The notes under the pieces are model-generated. The model saw only the letters and a list, made by a program, of their open reading frames with translations, ran no database searches and was not told where the DNA came from. Position numbers and translations under genes: made by a program. From an uncultured Verrucomicrobiota bacterium (lineage in GTDB: Bacteria > Verrucomicrobiota > Kiritimatiellia > RFP12 > UBA1067), in NCBI GenBank assembly GCA_946628745.1, contig CAMOXA010000022.1:1-14133 (forward strand): 14,133 nucleotides of DNA, read 5' to 3'. Of this stretch, positions 6,107-13,966 are shown piece after piece. Numbering within the stretch: the stretch's first letter is position 1; the number at the start of each line of letters is the position of its first letter.

Positions 6107-7555
6107 ATGGACACCGTAGATATTCAATCGCTGGACCTTGGCTCCATCGACTTCACGCCTGACTGGGCGAAGAAGGATGCCGGGGTGGTAGTCGGTAAAA
6201 CAAGCCCTGTTCGCGAGAACGGGGACAGGAAGCCGTTTGGCGACAAGCGCCAGTTCGGCGACCGCAAGCCGTTCGAACGCAAACCCTTCGACCGGAAGGG
6301 AGGCGACCGCCGCCAGTTCGGTGGAAAATCCGACCGGCCGCCGCGCATGCAGGAACGCCCGAGGCCGCTCGATATCGATATCAAGATACTTCCCGAAACG
6401 AAGGCGCTCGGCACGGTCATGCGCAAGCTCCAGCAGGACTGCCACGCCTACAAGTTGAAGGACCTGGCATACTTCTTCCTGGACTATCCCTCTTCGGTCT
6501 TGCTCAAGATAACCGCGAAGAAGCATCTTGACGAGCGCGGCGTCGCGATGCCGTCGGCGCTGGGCTTTTACCAGTGCAAGGCGTGCGGCTTCGCGTCGAC
6601 CAGCGACGCTGACGTTATACAGCACATCGTCCAGGCGCACATCGGCGACTATTACGTCGCCAAGGAGATCGAGTGCGAGCCGCCGAAAGGCAATTTCAAC
6701 TGCGTCGCGAAGTGCGGACTTTCCGGTGTGCTGCTAGGTCCGCCGAATATCCACGAGTTCAATTCCACTGTTCGCGAGATGCTCCGCACGCGCTATCCCG
6801 GCATGAGCGAAGACGAGTATCGTTCGCACATCGTGATGGTTCGCGAGCAGGAGGCTATCGAAGAGTGGCGCAAGGGCGCTACGAAGAAAACCGTCTTCAC
6901 GGCGAAGGGGGCAGGCGAAGGTGCCCCCGAGTTGTCGCGCGAACAGGCAGAGGCGGAATTCAAACGCACTTACCTCGCCGCCATGCTCGACAAGCCGCAT
7001 AATCTCTTGATCACGGCCGATGTCGCCATGAAGAGTCCTGTGAAGCCTCTGCAGTGGGCTGTAAAGGACGCGCTTGAGGCTGAGCGCCGCTCGCCCTACA
7101 ATATGTGTTTCGCCTTGAGAGGCGCCTTCCATCACCGCAAGATGCACTTTTTCAGGGCGAACGATTCTCGCGGTCCCGAGTTCGTCGTCGGCATCGAGCT
7201 TAAGGAGTTCGACGCCGCCCACGCAATACCGGAACTCGCCAAGATCGCGAATTTCATTTCGGAGCATCCGTGCTCGCCCAAGGTGGATATCGTCTCGGAC
7301 GAAGATGGCGAAAAGCATCTCGCGTGGCTTGTCTCGACTGGCCATGTCGTAGCGTTCACGAACGGCGTGTATTCGGCTGTGGAAAAATTCCCGAAGTACG
7401 GTCCGCAATGGCAAAAGCGCAAGGCCCCCGCGCCTGCGGCGGAGGCAGAACCCGCGCCTGCACCCGCGGCAGAACCCGCGGCAGAACCCGCGGCTGGACA
7501 AGATGTAGAAAAGAAAGAAGAACCTAAAGATGAAGCTCCCGCTCAGTTGGCTTAA
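6107..7555 (+). CDS. Unknown protein with basic F-containing repeats and a C2H2-like zinc finger
   Basis: I cannot name the family. The 482 residues fall into four parts. Residues 1-36 hold an acidic start (MDTVDIQSLDLGSIDF). Residues 38-80 hold about five imperfect copies of a basic unit (RKPFGD, KRQFGD, RKPFER, KPFDRK, RRQFGG), resembling RNA-binding tails. A globular core spans about 85-435 with a finger CKACGF...HIVQAH (C157, C160, H173, H178; spacing C-x2-C-x12-H-x4-H). Further possible ligands nearby are C190, C199, C203 and H216, around CGLSGVLLGPPNIHEFN (203-219). Residues 436-482 form a low-complexity Ala/Pro/Glu then Lys/Glu tail. No signal peptide or membrane helix is seen, so it is probably cytoplasmic. 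The start at ATG 6107 is set by the extended -10 box ten bases upstream; a GTG at 6068 in the same frame lies ahead of that box. The last 26 bases overlap pheT. A nucleic-acid or ribosome-linked role is inference from composition and neighbourhood. Confidence 0.8.
   Translation: MDTVDIQSLDLGSIDFTPDWAKKDAGVVVGKTSPVRENGDRKPFGDKRQFGDRKPFERKPFDRKGGDRRQFGGKSDRPPRMQERPRPLDIDIKILPETKALGTVMRKLQQDCHAYKLKDLAYFFLDYPSSVLLKITAKKHLDERGVAMPSALGFYQCKACGFASTSDADVIQHIVQAHIGDYYVAKEIECEPPKGNFNCVAKCGLSGVLLGPPNIHEFNSTVREMLRTRYPGMSEDEYRSHIVMVREQEAIEEWRKGATKKTVFTAKGAGEGAPELSREQAEAEFKRTYLAAMLDKPHNLLITADVAMKSPVKPLQWAVKDALEAERRSPYNMCFALRGAFHHRKMHFFRANDSRGPEFVVGIELKEFDAAHAIPELAKIANFISEHPCSPKVDIVSDEDGEKHLAWLVSTGHVVAFTNGVYSAVEKFPKYGPQWQKRKAPAPAAEAEPAPAPAAEPAAEPAAGQDVEKKEEPKDEAPAQLA
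7463..7498 (+). repeat. 12-bp tandem repeat in the Ala/Pro/Glu tail
   Basis: Two exact copies of CCCGCGGCAGAA (7463-7474, 7475-7486) are followed by a degenerate third (7487-7498), with a partial match upstream near 7444-7456. They encode PAAE units of the C-terminal tail (residues 453-464). Because the unit is a multiple of three, copy number changes keep the frame, so the tail length probably varies between strains. Confidence 0.7.
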
Positions 7556-9974
7556 CGAGTATGTCAAGATTGACGACATCGCCCCGTCGGACCTCGCTGA
7601 AAAACTCACACGCGCTGGTCTGCAGGTCGAGTCTGTAGAAACGATAGGTGCCGAGCCGCTCGACGACCATTTCGTGGTTGTCGAGGTTTTGGAATGCGCC
7701 GCGCATCCTGATTCCGACCACCTTCACGTTTGCAAGGTCACGGACGGCAAGGAAACCCTGCAGGTCGTCTGCGGGGCGCCGAACATGCGGACGGGCATCA
7801 AGACGGCCTTCTCGAAGATCGGCGCGGTGATACCGAACGGCGGTTTCAAAATCAAGAAGGGCAAGCTGCGCGGTGTCGAATCGTTCGGCATGTGCTGCAG
7901 TTCCGCCGAGCTGAATCTGCCGGGCGGCAACCATGACGGCATAATGGAGTTCCCGGCCGAAACGCCGACAGGCGCGTTCCTGCGCGATGTGCTGCCCGGC
8001 GACAAGCCGGAGGTGGTGTTCGACATCGAAGTGACGTGGAACAGGCCCGACGCGCTGTCGGTAATCGGTCTCGCCCGCGAATTCGCCGCGATACTCCATC
8101 GCGAGGTGAAGTTGCCCGACGTCGATTTCGTCGAGTCGTCCACGGATGTCGCCGGCGAGGTGAAGGTTGTCGTCGAAGATCCCGTCAAGTGTCCGCGCTA
8201 TACCGCGCGCGTCGTCACGTCGGTCGAAGACGGTCCGTCACCGGAGCTTATGGCGAAGCGCCTCGAGCTGTGCGGGATGCGCTCGCTCGGGCTTGTCGTT
8301 GACGTCACGAACTATGTCATGCTGGAGCTCGGCCAGCCGATGCACGCTTTCGACCACACCAAGCTCGCCGGCCGCACGATCGTCGTGCGCTGCGCCAGGG
8401 ACGGTGAGTCGATGAAGACGCTGGACGGCGTCGAGCACAAGCTCGATTCTTCCATGCTGATGATCTGCGACGCCGAAAGGCCGAATGCAGTCGCAGGCGT
8501 CATGGGCGGCGAGGAAAGCGAGATATCCTCCGGCACCCGCACCGTTCTTCTCGAATCGGCCCTCTTCGAGCCCACTTCGACGAAGTTCACCGCCACGAAG
8601 CTCGGCCTCGCCACTGAGTCCAGCTACCGCTACATACGCGGCGTGGACAAAGATCTCGCCGATTTCGCCAGCCGCCGCGCCGCGCATCTTTTGCAGAAGT
8701 ACGGCAAGGCCGTCATCGCGAAGGGCGTCGTGGACGTCGACAACCGGGTGAAGCCGCTCAATCCCGACGTTACGCTCGATTTCGAGCGCGCCCGCAGGCT
8801 TATCGGCATACCTGTCGGCAACGATGTGATGGTCTTCATCCTGAAGAACCTCGGCTTGACGCCCCGCAGCCCCGACAACGTTCTTTTCGCCGCGGCGAAA
8901 TCCGTCACCTTCGGCATCCCGAGCTGGCGCTGGGACCTCTCGCTTGAGGCCGACCTCGTCGAAGAAGTCGCCCGCATGTACGGGCTAGACAACATTCCCG
9001 ACACAATGCCCTCGGCACCGTCCGTGTCGAGCCTTTCGAACGCGGCTTTCAAGGCGAAATCGCGTGTGCGCGAACTGTGCCTGGCGCTGGGCTTCACCGA
9101 GGCGATGCATTATTCGTTCCTCTCCGCCAGAGAGCTTGACGATTTCGACACTCGCAACGCCGGCCGGCGTCTCGCGATTCCGGATCCAGTTTCGGTCGAA
9201 TACGGCGTCATGCGCGACAGCCTGCTGCCGCAGATGATGGGTTCGCTCGGCCGCAACGCCTCCCGCCAGCAGGAAAGCGCCATGCTGTTTGAAATCGGCA
9301 AGGTGTTCTCGTGCGAAAACGGCGTCCCCGCCGAAGCGGATCGCCTCTCGCTCGGCTTCTTCGGACCTGTCGGACGCGAGGCGTTGCGCACCCGCGCCGC
9401 CGTCACCGAAGAGGAGGCCGTCCTGTGGCTCAAAGGCGCTGTCGAGGAGCTGCTCGCCCGCCTTCACGCCGGCAAGGTCGAGTTCACGCCGTCCGACCAT
9501 CCCGCATTCGCACGCGGCGCATCGCTTGCCGTCAAGCTGAACGGACGCGAGATCGGCGTACTTGGCGCGCTTTCGGCCAAGATGCGCCATCCCTACAGAC
9601 TGACGACGCAGATGGCGCTTTGCGAGCTGGAGCTGAAGCCCCTCCTCAAGCGCATAGACGCGGTCGGCCGCCTGTCGCCGGTGCCTCAGTTCCCGCTCGT
9701 CAGACGCGACGTCGCCATCGTCGCCGCGGCGGGCGTGGCCAATGCCGATATCGAAAACACGATCCGGAAAAACGGCGGCAAGATTCTCTCGAAGGTCTCG
9801 CTGTTCGACATCTTCCGGTCGAAGGAGATGAAGGACTCCCGCAGGTCCCTGGCGTACTCGCTGGAGTTCAGGTCTCCCGAAAAGACGCTTACCGACGAGG
9901 AGGTCGGCAAGGCGTTCCAGCAGATCGTCGACGCTCTCAAGGCGACTGCCGGAATCGAAGTGAGGGAAAGTTGA
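7530..9974 (+). CDS. pheT: Phenylalanine-tRNA ligase beta subunit
   Basis: This 814-residue subunit (family about 790-820) joins PheS in an alpha2-beta2 enzyme that charges tRNA-Phe and edits Tyr-tRNA. The order of domains is complete. The N-terminal MKLPLSWLNEYV is canonical. The EMAP-type tRNA-binding domain spans about 42-150 (HPDSDHLHVCKV, 59-70; VVCGAPNMR, 79-87). The B3/B4 editing module lies at about 215-395, with MHAFDHTKL (271-279), AGVMGGEESEIS (322-333), LLESALF (340-346) and RYIRGVD (367-373). The B5 domain with FERARRLIG (418-426) covers about 410-485. A catalytic-like core follows (YGVMRDSLLPQMM, 558-570; LFEIGKVF, 586-593). A ferredoxin-fold anticodon-binding domain closes the protein (about 720-813, FPLVRRDVAI at 721-730). 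ATG 7530 overlaps the preceding gene by 26 bases in another frame, with purine-rich AAAGAAGAA as a weak binding site. pheS is not adjacent, unlike the usual pheST operon. Confidence 0.97.
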   Translation: MKLPLSWLNEYVKIDDIAPSDLAEKLTRAGLQVESVETIGAEPLDDHFVVVEVLECAAHPDSDHLHVCKVTDGKETLQVVCGAPNMRTGIKTAFSKIGAVIPNGGFKIKKGKLRGVESFGMCCSSAELNLPGGNHDGIMEFPAETPTGAFLRDVLPGDKPEVVFDIEVTWNRPDALSVIGLAREFAAILHREVKLPDVDFVESSTDVAGEVKVVVEDPVKCPRYTARVVTSVEDGPSPELMAKRLELCGMRSLGLVVDVTNYVMLELGQPMHAFDHTKLAGRTIVVRCARDGESMKTLDGVEHKLDSSMLMICDAERPNAVAGVMGGEESEISSGTRTVLLESALFEPTSTKFTATKLGLATESSYRYIRGVDKDLADFASRRAAHLLQKYGKAVIAKGVVDVDNRVKPLNPDVTLDFERARRLIGIPVGNDVMVFILKNLGLTPRSPDNVLFAAAKSVTFGIPSWRWDLSLEADLVEEVARMYGLDNIPDTMPSAPSVSSLSNAAFKAKSRVRELCLALGFTEAMHYSFLSARELDDFDTRNAGRRLAIPDPVSVEYGVMRDSLLPQMMGSLGRNASRQQESAMLFEIGKVFSCENGVPAEADRLSLGFFGPVGREALRTRAAVTEEEAVLWLKGAVEELLARLHAGKVEFTPSDHPAFARGASLAVKLNGREIGVLGALSAKMRHPYRLTTQMALCELELKPLLKRIDAVGRLSPVPQFPLVRRDVAIVAAAGVANADIENTIRKNGGKILSKVSLFDIFRSKEMKDSRRSLAYSLEFRSPEKTLTDEEVGKAFQQIVDALKATAGIEVRES

Positions 9975-9975
9975 T

Positions 9976-10134
9976 TTGAACGACGTGGGTCCTGTGTTGC
10001 ACGCGGATTCAGCAGACATTTCTTCGACCGACATTTTGAAATGGGGCTTCGGCTCCGAATTTGGAACGACGGGTTCCGGGGATTCTGTGCTACGGCAATG
10101 CGGGATCTTTTACAGTGCAAGAAAAGGAGAGTAA
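9976..10134 (+). CDS. Possible 52-residue small protein (TTG start)
   Basis: Between pheT and the secreted-protein gene an uninterrupted frame runs from TTG 9976 to TAA 10132-10134. It begins one base after the pheT stop, six bases behind an AGGGAAAG purine tract (about 9963-9970), and ends one base before the next GTG start, whose ribosome binding site lies inside its last codons. That spacing is what a translationally coupled gene would show. The product would be acidic and soluble (for example STDILKWGFGSEFG, 17-30; QCGIFYSARKGE, 41-52). The segment 17-30 vaguely recalls the N terminus of PAPS-reductase-like proteins, so a decayed gene is also possible. Against coding: third-position GC is about 56 percent by my count, well below the neighbours, with TCA, CTA, AGA and AGT codons that they avoid, and a TTG start. 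It may simply be an intergenic region. Confidence 0.3.
   Translation: MNDVGPVLHADSADISSTDILKWGFGSEFGTTGSGDSVLRQCGIFYSARKGE
10124..10129 (+). promoter_or_regulatory. Ribosome binding site fixing the GTG start at 10136
   Basis: AAGGAG, a strong Shine-Dalgarno match, lies six bases ahead of GTG 10136. It decides the start of the secreted protein: only from this codon does the product open with a clean signal peptide, whereas the same frame upstream to TTG 10061 encodes unrelated polar residues. Confidence 0.85.
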
Positions 10135-10135
10135 C

Positions 10136-11011
10136 GTGAGAACAAGGTTTCTGGCCGCGCTTGCGGTTTCCGCCGTTGCGGCGGCCATCTGCGGGGCTCC
10201 GCAGCCGAAGCAGTACCCTGATGTTTTTGCAAAGCCGCCGTCCGCGGCGCTCAAGTCTCTGAAGGCGACGGTCGGCAAGCCGTTTTCGGCCGGCTACGTT
10301 TTTATCGAAGGCAAGTACATGCCCCCGCCGTACAAGGTCGAACGCTGGGGAACGGCCATACGCATAAACGGCGTCCAGGTCACGCCAGAGGTCGTGCCGT
10401 GGGAGGAATTCATCAAGACCCAGAAGGGCGTCACCGTAACGCGCAACGAGAGCGCGGCACCCGTTGCGGATTTCGCGAGCGAACCCGAGCCGGAGCCCGA
10501 AGAGGAGGAGGATTTCGACGACTCCGAGAGCACGCTCGACGACCTGTTCGACGACGACCCCCAGCCAAAGAAAAAGACCGTCAAGAAGAGAAAGCCCTAC
10601 CGCCCGAAGCCTCGCAAGCCCGAGGTCACGGTGTCCTACGCCTTCGACGGCGAGTTTGTCCACAACGAGAAGACCCGCAGCTACGTCGAGCGTATAAACA
10701 AGCAGCGCACGAACATCGACAGCCGGCTCAGGTCGGGCGGCTACTACTGCTTCGGCTCGCGCTACAGAATGGCGACGGGCGACGCTAAGATTGCTGCGCA
10801 GCTAATGTCCAAACTGCCCGACATAATGAAGCGCAATCCGGACAGGGACTCTTTCGAAGCGGCCATGTCGGCGGCGGGCTTCAACTATCTGCCGCGTTCG
10901 CTTCTCGCCGATTTCTTCAAAAACAGAATCGACTACTTGCAGCTGGAGCATCGGCGAAAGACAGAGAACGACCAGAAACAGTGGTCCTCGATTCTCGGCG
11001 GCACGCTCTAG
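10136..11011 (+). CDS. Unknown secreted protein with adjacent acidic and basic segments
   Basis: The 291-residue product opens with a typical signal peptide (MRTRFLAALAVSAVAAAICGA, with Arg at 2 and 4, cleavage likely near 19-21), so it is exported. A first folded region (about 40-105) contains GYVFIEGKYMPPPYKVER (53-70) followed by GTAIRINGVQVTPEVVPWEE (72-91), which looks like a small beta-rich module. Then comes a strongly acidic linker (116-141, EPEPEPEEEEDFDD) directly followed by a basic one (144-162, PKKKTVKKRKPYRPKPRKP). A C-terminal helical region (about 170-291) includes FHN-like EFVHNEKTRSYVERINKQR (173-191) and ends in a charged helix. I recall similar N-terminal modules among Verrucomicrobia-type hypothetical proteins but cannot name a family. 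It could be periplasmic; no lipobox is seen, since the Cys at 19 lacks a proper context. Function unknown. Confidence 0.8.
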   Translation: MRTRFLAALAVSAVAAAICGAPQPKQYPDVFAKPPSAALKSLKATVGKPFSAGYVFIEGKYMPPPYKVERWGTAIRINGVQVTPEVVPWEEFIKTQKGVTVTRNESAAPVADFASEPEPEPEEEEDFDDSESTLDDLFDDDPQPKKKTVKKRKPYRPKPRKPEVTVSYAFDGEFVHNEKTRSYVERINKQRTNIDSRLRSGGYYCFGSRYRMATGDAKIAAQLMSKLPDIMKRNPDRDSFEAAMSAAGFNYLPRSLLADFFKNRIDYLQLEHRRKTENDQKQWSSILGGTL

Positions 11012-11086
11012 CCGGCCGCGCCGCGCGGTGCAATTTAACACACAAACACAAACAAGCAACGCTTTTACAGGCGAAAGGGATAAACA

Positions 11087-12508
11087 ATGGAAACTATGAG
11101 TTATGCCGTGCTGGAACGGCAGGGATACAAAGGCTATCTGCTTAAAGACGCGCCGGAGCGCGTTCTGCAGTTCGGCGAGGGCAACTTTCTGCGCGCGTTC
11201 GTCGACTATTTCATAGACCGTCTCAACGAAGAGGCCGGCTTCAACGGCAAGGTCTGTCTGGTGCAGCCGATTCCGGGCGGCGACTTCATCCGCGAGTCGA
11301 TCAACAAGCAGGAAGGTCTCTACACTCTGTATCTTCGCGGCTTCGAGAACGGCCGCAAAGTCAACGACAAGCGCATCATCTCTGCCGTCTCCGGCTGCAT
11401 CAACCCGTATGTCGACTTCGACGCGTTTATCGCAAAGGCCGCGAATCCCGATCTGCGCTTCATCGCCTCGAATACGACTGAAGCCGGCATAGCGTACGAC
11501 CCTGAATGCAAGTTCGACGACAAGCCGCCGTCGAGCTTCCCCGCGAAACTGACGCGTTTCATGTACGAGCGCTTCAAACTCTTCGGCGGCGAGAAGGGCA
11601 AGGGCTTTGTCATTCTCTCCTGCGAACTTATCGACCACAACGGCAAGGAGCTTCGCCGCTGCGTCGAGAAATACATCGCCGATTGGAAGCTCGGTGACGA
11701 GTTCGCCGCCTGGGTCAGGGACGAGAACGTGTTCTGCTCGACGCTTGTCGACCGCATCGTCACCGGCTACCCGCGCGCAGAGGCCGAGAAAATCAACGCC
11801 GAGAACAACTATACGGACAATGTCATCGACACTGCCGAGTGCTTTGGCTTTTGGGTCATCGAAGGTCCGCAGTCGATAGTGAAGGAACTCGGTCTCGACA
11901 AGGTCAAACTGCCGATCATCGTCGTCGACGACCACACGCCGTACAAGCAGCGCAAGGTCCGCATCCTGAACGGCGCGCACACGTCGTTTGTCCTGGGCGC
12001 ATATCTCAAGGGCTTCAACATCGTTCGCGACTGCATGAACGATGACGGCGTGAGAGGTTTCATGGAAGAAACGATCTACAACGAGATCATTCCGACCCTG
12101 TCCCTGCCAGAGCAGGAGCTCAAGGATTTCGCCCATTCGGTCACCGAGCGTTTCAAAAACCCGTTCATCGACCATCGTCTGCTCGACATATCGCTCAATT
12201 CGGTCTCCAAATGGAAGGCCCGCTGCCTGCCGAGCGTCAAGGGCTACTTCGCCAAGTTCGGCAAGCCGCCGAAGAATCTCTCGGAGTCGTTCCGCGCGCT
12301 GGTCGATTTCTATTCGCGCGGCGAAAAGTGGAACGCCGAAGGCAATGCGCTTGAAGCCAGGCGCGGCGACGAGACGTACCTCGTGCGCGACGACAAGAAG
12401 GTCCTGGAGTGGTTCCTCGCGAATCGCGGCTGCTCTCTCGACGAACTCGTCAAGAAGTGCGCGGCGAACGAGGCTTTCTGGGGCGAGGATATCAACAAGT
12501 ACCTCTGA
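11087..12508 (+). CDS. uxaB: Tagaturonate reductase (altronate oxidoreductase)
   Basis: This 473-residue NAD-dependent enzyme interconverts D-tagaturonate and D-altronate, the second step of galacturonate breakdown. It matches the polyol-specific long-chain dehydrogenase family. The Rossmann nucleotide motif is QFGEGNFLRAFVD (28-40), followed by SNTTEAGI (128-135) and CSTLVDRIVTGYPR (217-230). The catalytic signature KVRILNGAH (290-298) holds K290, N295 and H298, the family's catalytic triad pattern. The whole sequence aligns well from memory with Escherichia coli UxaB, including FDDKP.S.PAKLTR near 143-157 and NPFIDHRLLDISLN (358-371). Fructuronate reductase (UxuB) is the close alternative, but UxaB fits better because uxaA follows. 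AAAGGGA at 11074-11080 is the ribosome binding site. The uxaA start is 12 bases downstream. Confidence 0.94.
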   Translation: METMSYAVLERQGYKGYLLKDAPERVLQFGEGNFLRAFVDYFIDRLNEEAGFNGKVCLVQPIPGGDFIRESINKQEGLYTLYLRGFENGRKVNDKRIISAVSGCINPYVDFDAFIAKAANPDLRFIASNTTEAGIAYDPECKFDDKPPSSFPAKLTRFMYERFKLFGGEKGKGFVILSCELIDHNGKELRRCVEKYIADWKLGDEFAAWVRDENVFCSTLVDRIVTGYPRAEAEKINAENNYTDNVIDTAECFGFWVIEGPQSIVKELGLDKVKLPIIVVDDHTPYKQRKVRILNGAHTSFVLGAYLKGFNIVRDCMNDDGVRGFMEETIYNEIIPTLSLPEQELKDFAHSVTERFKNPFIDHRLLDISLNSVSKWKARCLPSVKGYFAKFGKPPKNLSESFRALVDFYSRGEKWNAEGNALEARRGDETYLVRDDKKVLEWFLANRGCSLDELVKKCAANEAFWGEDINKYL

Positions 12509-12520
12509 CCGGACGCGGAA

Positions 12521-13966
12521 ATGGAAACGATCCAGATACATCCGGCCGACAACGTAGAGGTGCTGCTCAAGCCTCGCGGCGACGTGCCGGCCGGCCACAA
12601 GCTGGCTCTTCGCGACATAAAGGCCGGCGAGAAGATCGTCAAGTACGGCTTCGCGATCGGCATAGCCACCAAAGACATCGCCAAGGGCGAGTGGGTTCAC
12701 ACCCACAACGTCAGGACCGCTCTTAGCGAGGAGTCGGACTATCGCTACGAGCCAGCGCCCCGTGCGCCCGCCGCGGCGGTCGCCGATGCCGGGCGCGCGA
12801 CGTTCAACGGCTACCTGCGCGCGGACGGAAGGGCCGGGATACGCAATGAAATATGGATTGTTCCGACAGTCGGCTGCGTCAATTCGGTCGCCGAGAAACT
12901 CGCCGCCTCCAACCAGGCGCTCGTCGGCGGCCCTGTCGAGGGACTCTACGCCTTCACACACCCGTACGGATGCTCGCAGACCGGCGCGGACCACGCCCAG
13001 ACGAGAAAGCTTCTCGCCGCTCTCTGCCGCCACCCGAACGCCGGCGGAGTTCTCGTGCTGTCGCTCGGCTGCGAGAATCTGACGCCCCAGCAGTTCCGCG
13101 AGGCTCTCGGGCCGGTCGACGGGCGCCGCGTCAAGTTCCTCGTCTGCCAGGATGTCGAAGACGAAATCGCCGAGGGCTCGAAGCTCCTCGCGGAAATCGC
13201 CGCGGAAATGTCCGGCGACCGCCGCGTGGAACTCCCCGCCTCGAAACTCGTCGTCGGCATGAAGTGCGGCGGCTCCGACGGACTTTCCGGCATTACGGCG
13301 AACCCCGCCGTCGGGCGCTTCAGTGACAAGCTCGTCTCGCTCGGCGGCTCTACGGTTCTTACCGAGGTCCCCGAAATGTTCGGCGCCGAGCCTATGCTCT
13401 TCAACCGCGCCGAGTCTCGCGAAGTCTTTGACAAGGCCGTCAATGTCGTCGCCGGCTTCAAGCACTACTTCACTTCCCACGGCGAGGTCGTCTACGAGAA
13501 CCCCAGCCCCGGCAACAAGGCGGGCGGTATCACGACGCTTGAGGACAAGAGCTGCGGATGCGTCCAGAAGGGCGGCTGCGCCCCGGTGGTTGACGCGATA
13601 GGCTATGCCGACCCGGTCGTGAGGCAGGGCCTCAACATGATGTCCGGCCCCGGCAACGATCTTGTCTCCGCCACGGCGCTGACAGCCGCTGGAGCTCATC
13701 TCGTTTTGTTCACGACCGGCCGCGGCACGCCGTTCGGCGCCCCCGCCCCGACAGTGAAGATATCGACCAATACGCCGCTTTTCAGGAAGAAGCCGGGCTG
13801 GATAGATTTCAACGCCGGTACTGTCGCCGACGGAGACGAGACCCTCGACGAAGCCGGCGAGAGGCTGCTTTGGTACGTCCTCAAGGTCGCTTCCGGCGAG
13901 CGCACGAACTCCGAGAAGGCCGGCGCCCGCGGCATTGCGATATTCAAGGACGGCGTCACTCTTTGA
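12521..13966 (+). CDS. uxaA: Altronate dehydratase
   Basis: This 481-residue enzyme (E. coli UxaA about 495) dehydrates D-altronate to 2-keto-3-deoxy-D-gluconate, normally using Fe2+. The N-terminal SAF domain (about 1-80) ends with HTHN (60-63). A short Ala/Pro linker (79-90) leads to the catalytic part: GYLRADGRAGIRN (97-109), the THPYGCSQTGADHAQT segment (146-161), LGCEN (182-186), GMKCGGSDGLSGITANPAVG (246-265), EDKSCGCVQKGG (341-352) and LFTTGRGTPFGAPAPTVKIS (396-415). The cysteines at 151, 184, 249, 345 and 347 are candidate metal ligands in this family. Galactarate dehydratase GarD is related, but the position directly after uxaB decides for altronate. Ribosome binding site is weak (ACGCGGAA), fitting coupling to uxaB 12 bases upstream. 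It is followed 31 bases later by a sugar kinase. Confidence 0.94.
   Translation: METIQIHPADNVEVLLKPRGDVPAGHKLALRDIKAGEKIVKYGFAIGIATKDIAKGEWVHTHNVRTALSEESDYRYEPAPRAPAAAVADAGRATFNGYLRADGRAGIRNEIWIVPTVGCVNSVAEKLAASNQALVGGPVEGLYAFTHPYGCSQTGADHAQTRKLLAALCRHPNAGGVLVLSLGCENLTPQQFREALGPVDGRRVKFLVCQDVEDEIAEGSKLLAEIAAEMSGDRRVELPASKLVVGMKCGGSDGLSGITANPAVGRFSDKLVSLGGSTVLTEVPEMFGAEPMLFNRAESREVFDKAVNVVAGFKHYFTSHGEVVYENPSPGNKAGGITTLEDKSCGCVQKGGCAPVVDAIGYADPVVRQGLNMMSGPGNDLVSATALTAAGAHLVLFTTGRGTPFGAPAPTVKISTNTPLFRKKPGWIDFNAGTVADGDETLDEAGERLLWYVLKVASGERTNSEKAGARGIAIFKDGVTL

Noticed and set aside
10039..10077. Two adjacent hairpins, GGGGC-TTCG-GCTCC (10043-10056) and GGAAC/GTTCC (10063-10077), as a terminator after pheT
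   Set aside because: Stems are only five pairs and no T-run follows. They also lie inside the possible small frame, so the evidence is too weak to call a terminator.
10061..10135. Upstream extension of the secreted-protein gene to TTG 10061
   Set aside because: The strong AAGGAG before GTG 10136 and the signal peptide that starts there favour the shorter form; the extension would bury the signal peptide.
11016..11036. GC-rich hairpin CCGCG-CCG-CGCGG after the secreted-protein gene as a terminator
   Set aside because: The loop is only three bases, the stem is five pairs, and the following CAATTT is a poor U-tract. Chance palindromes are common at this GC content.
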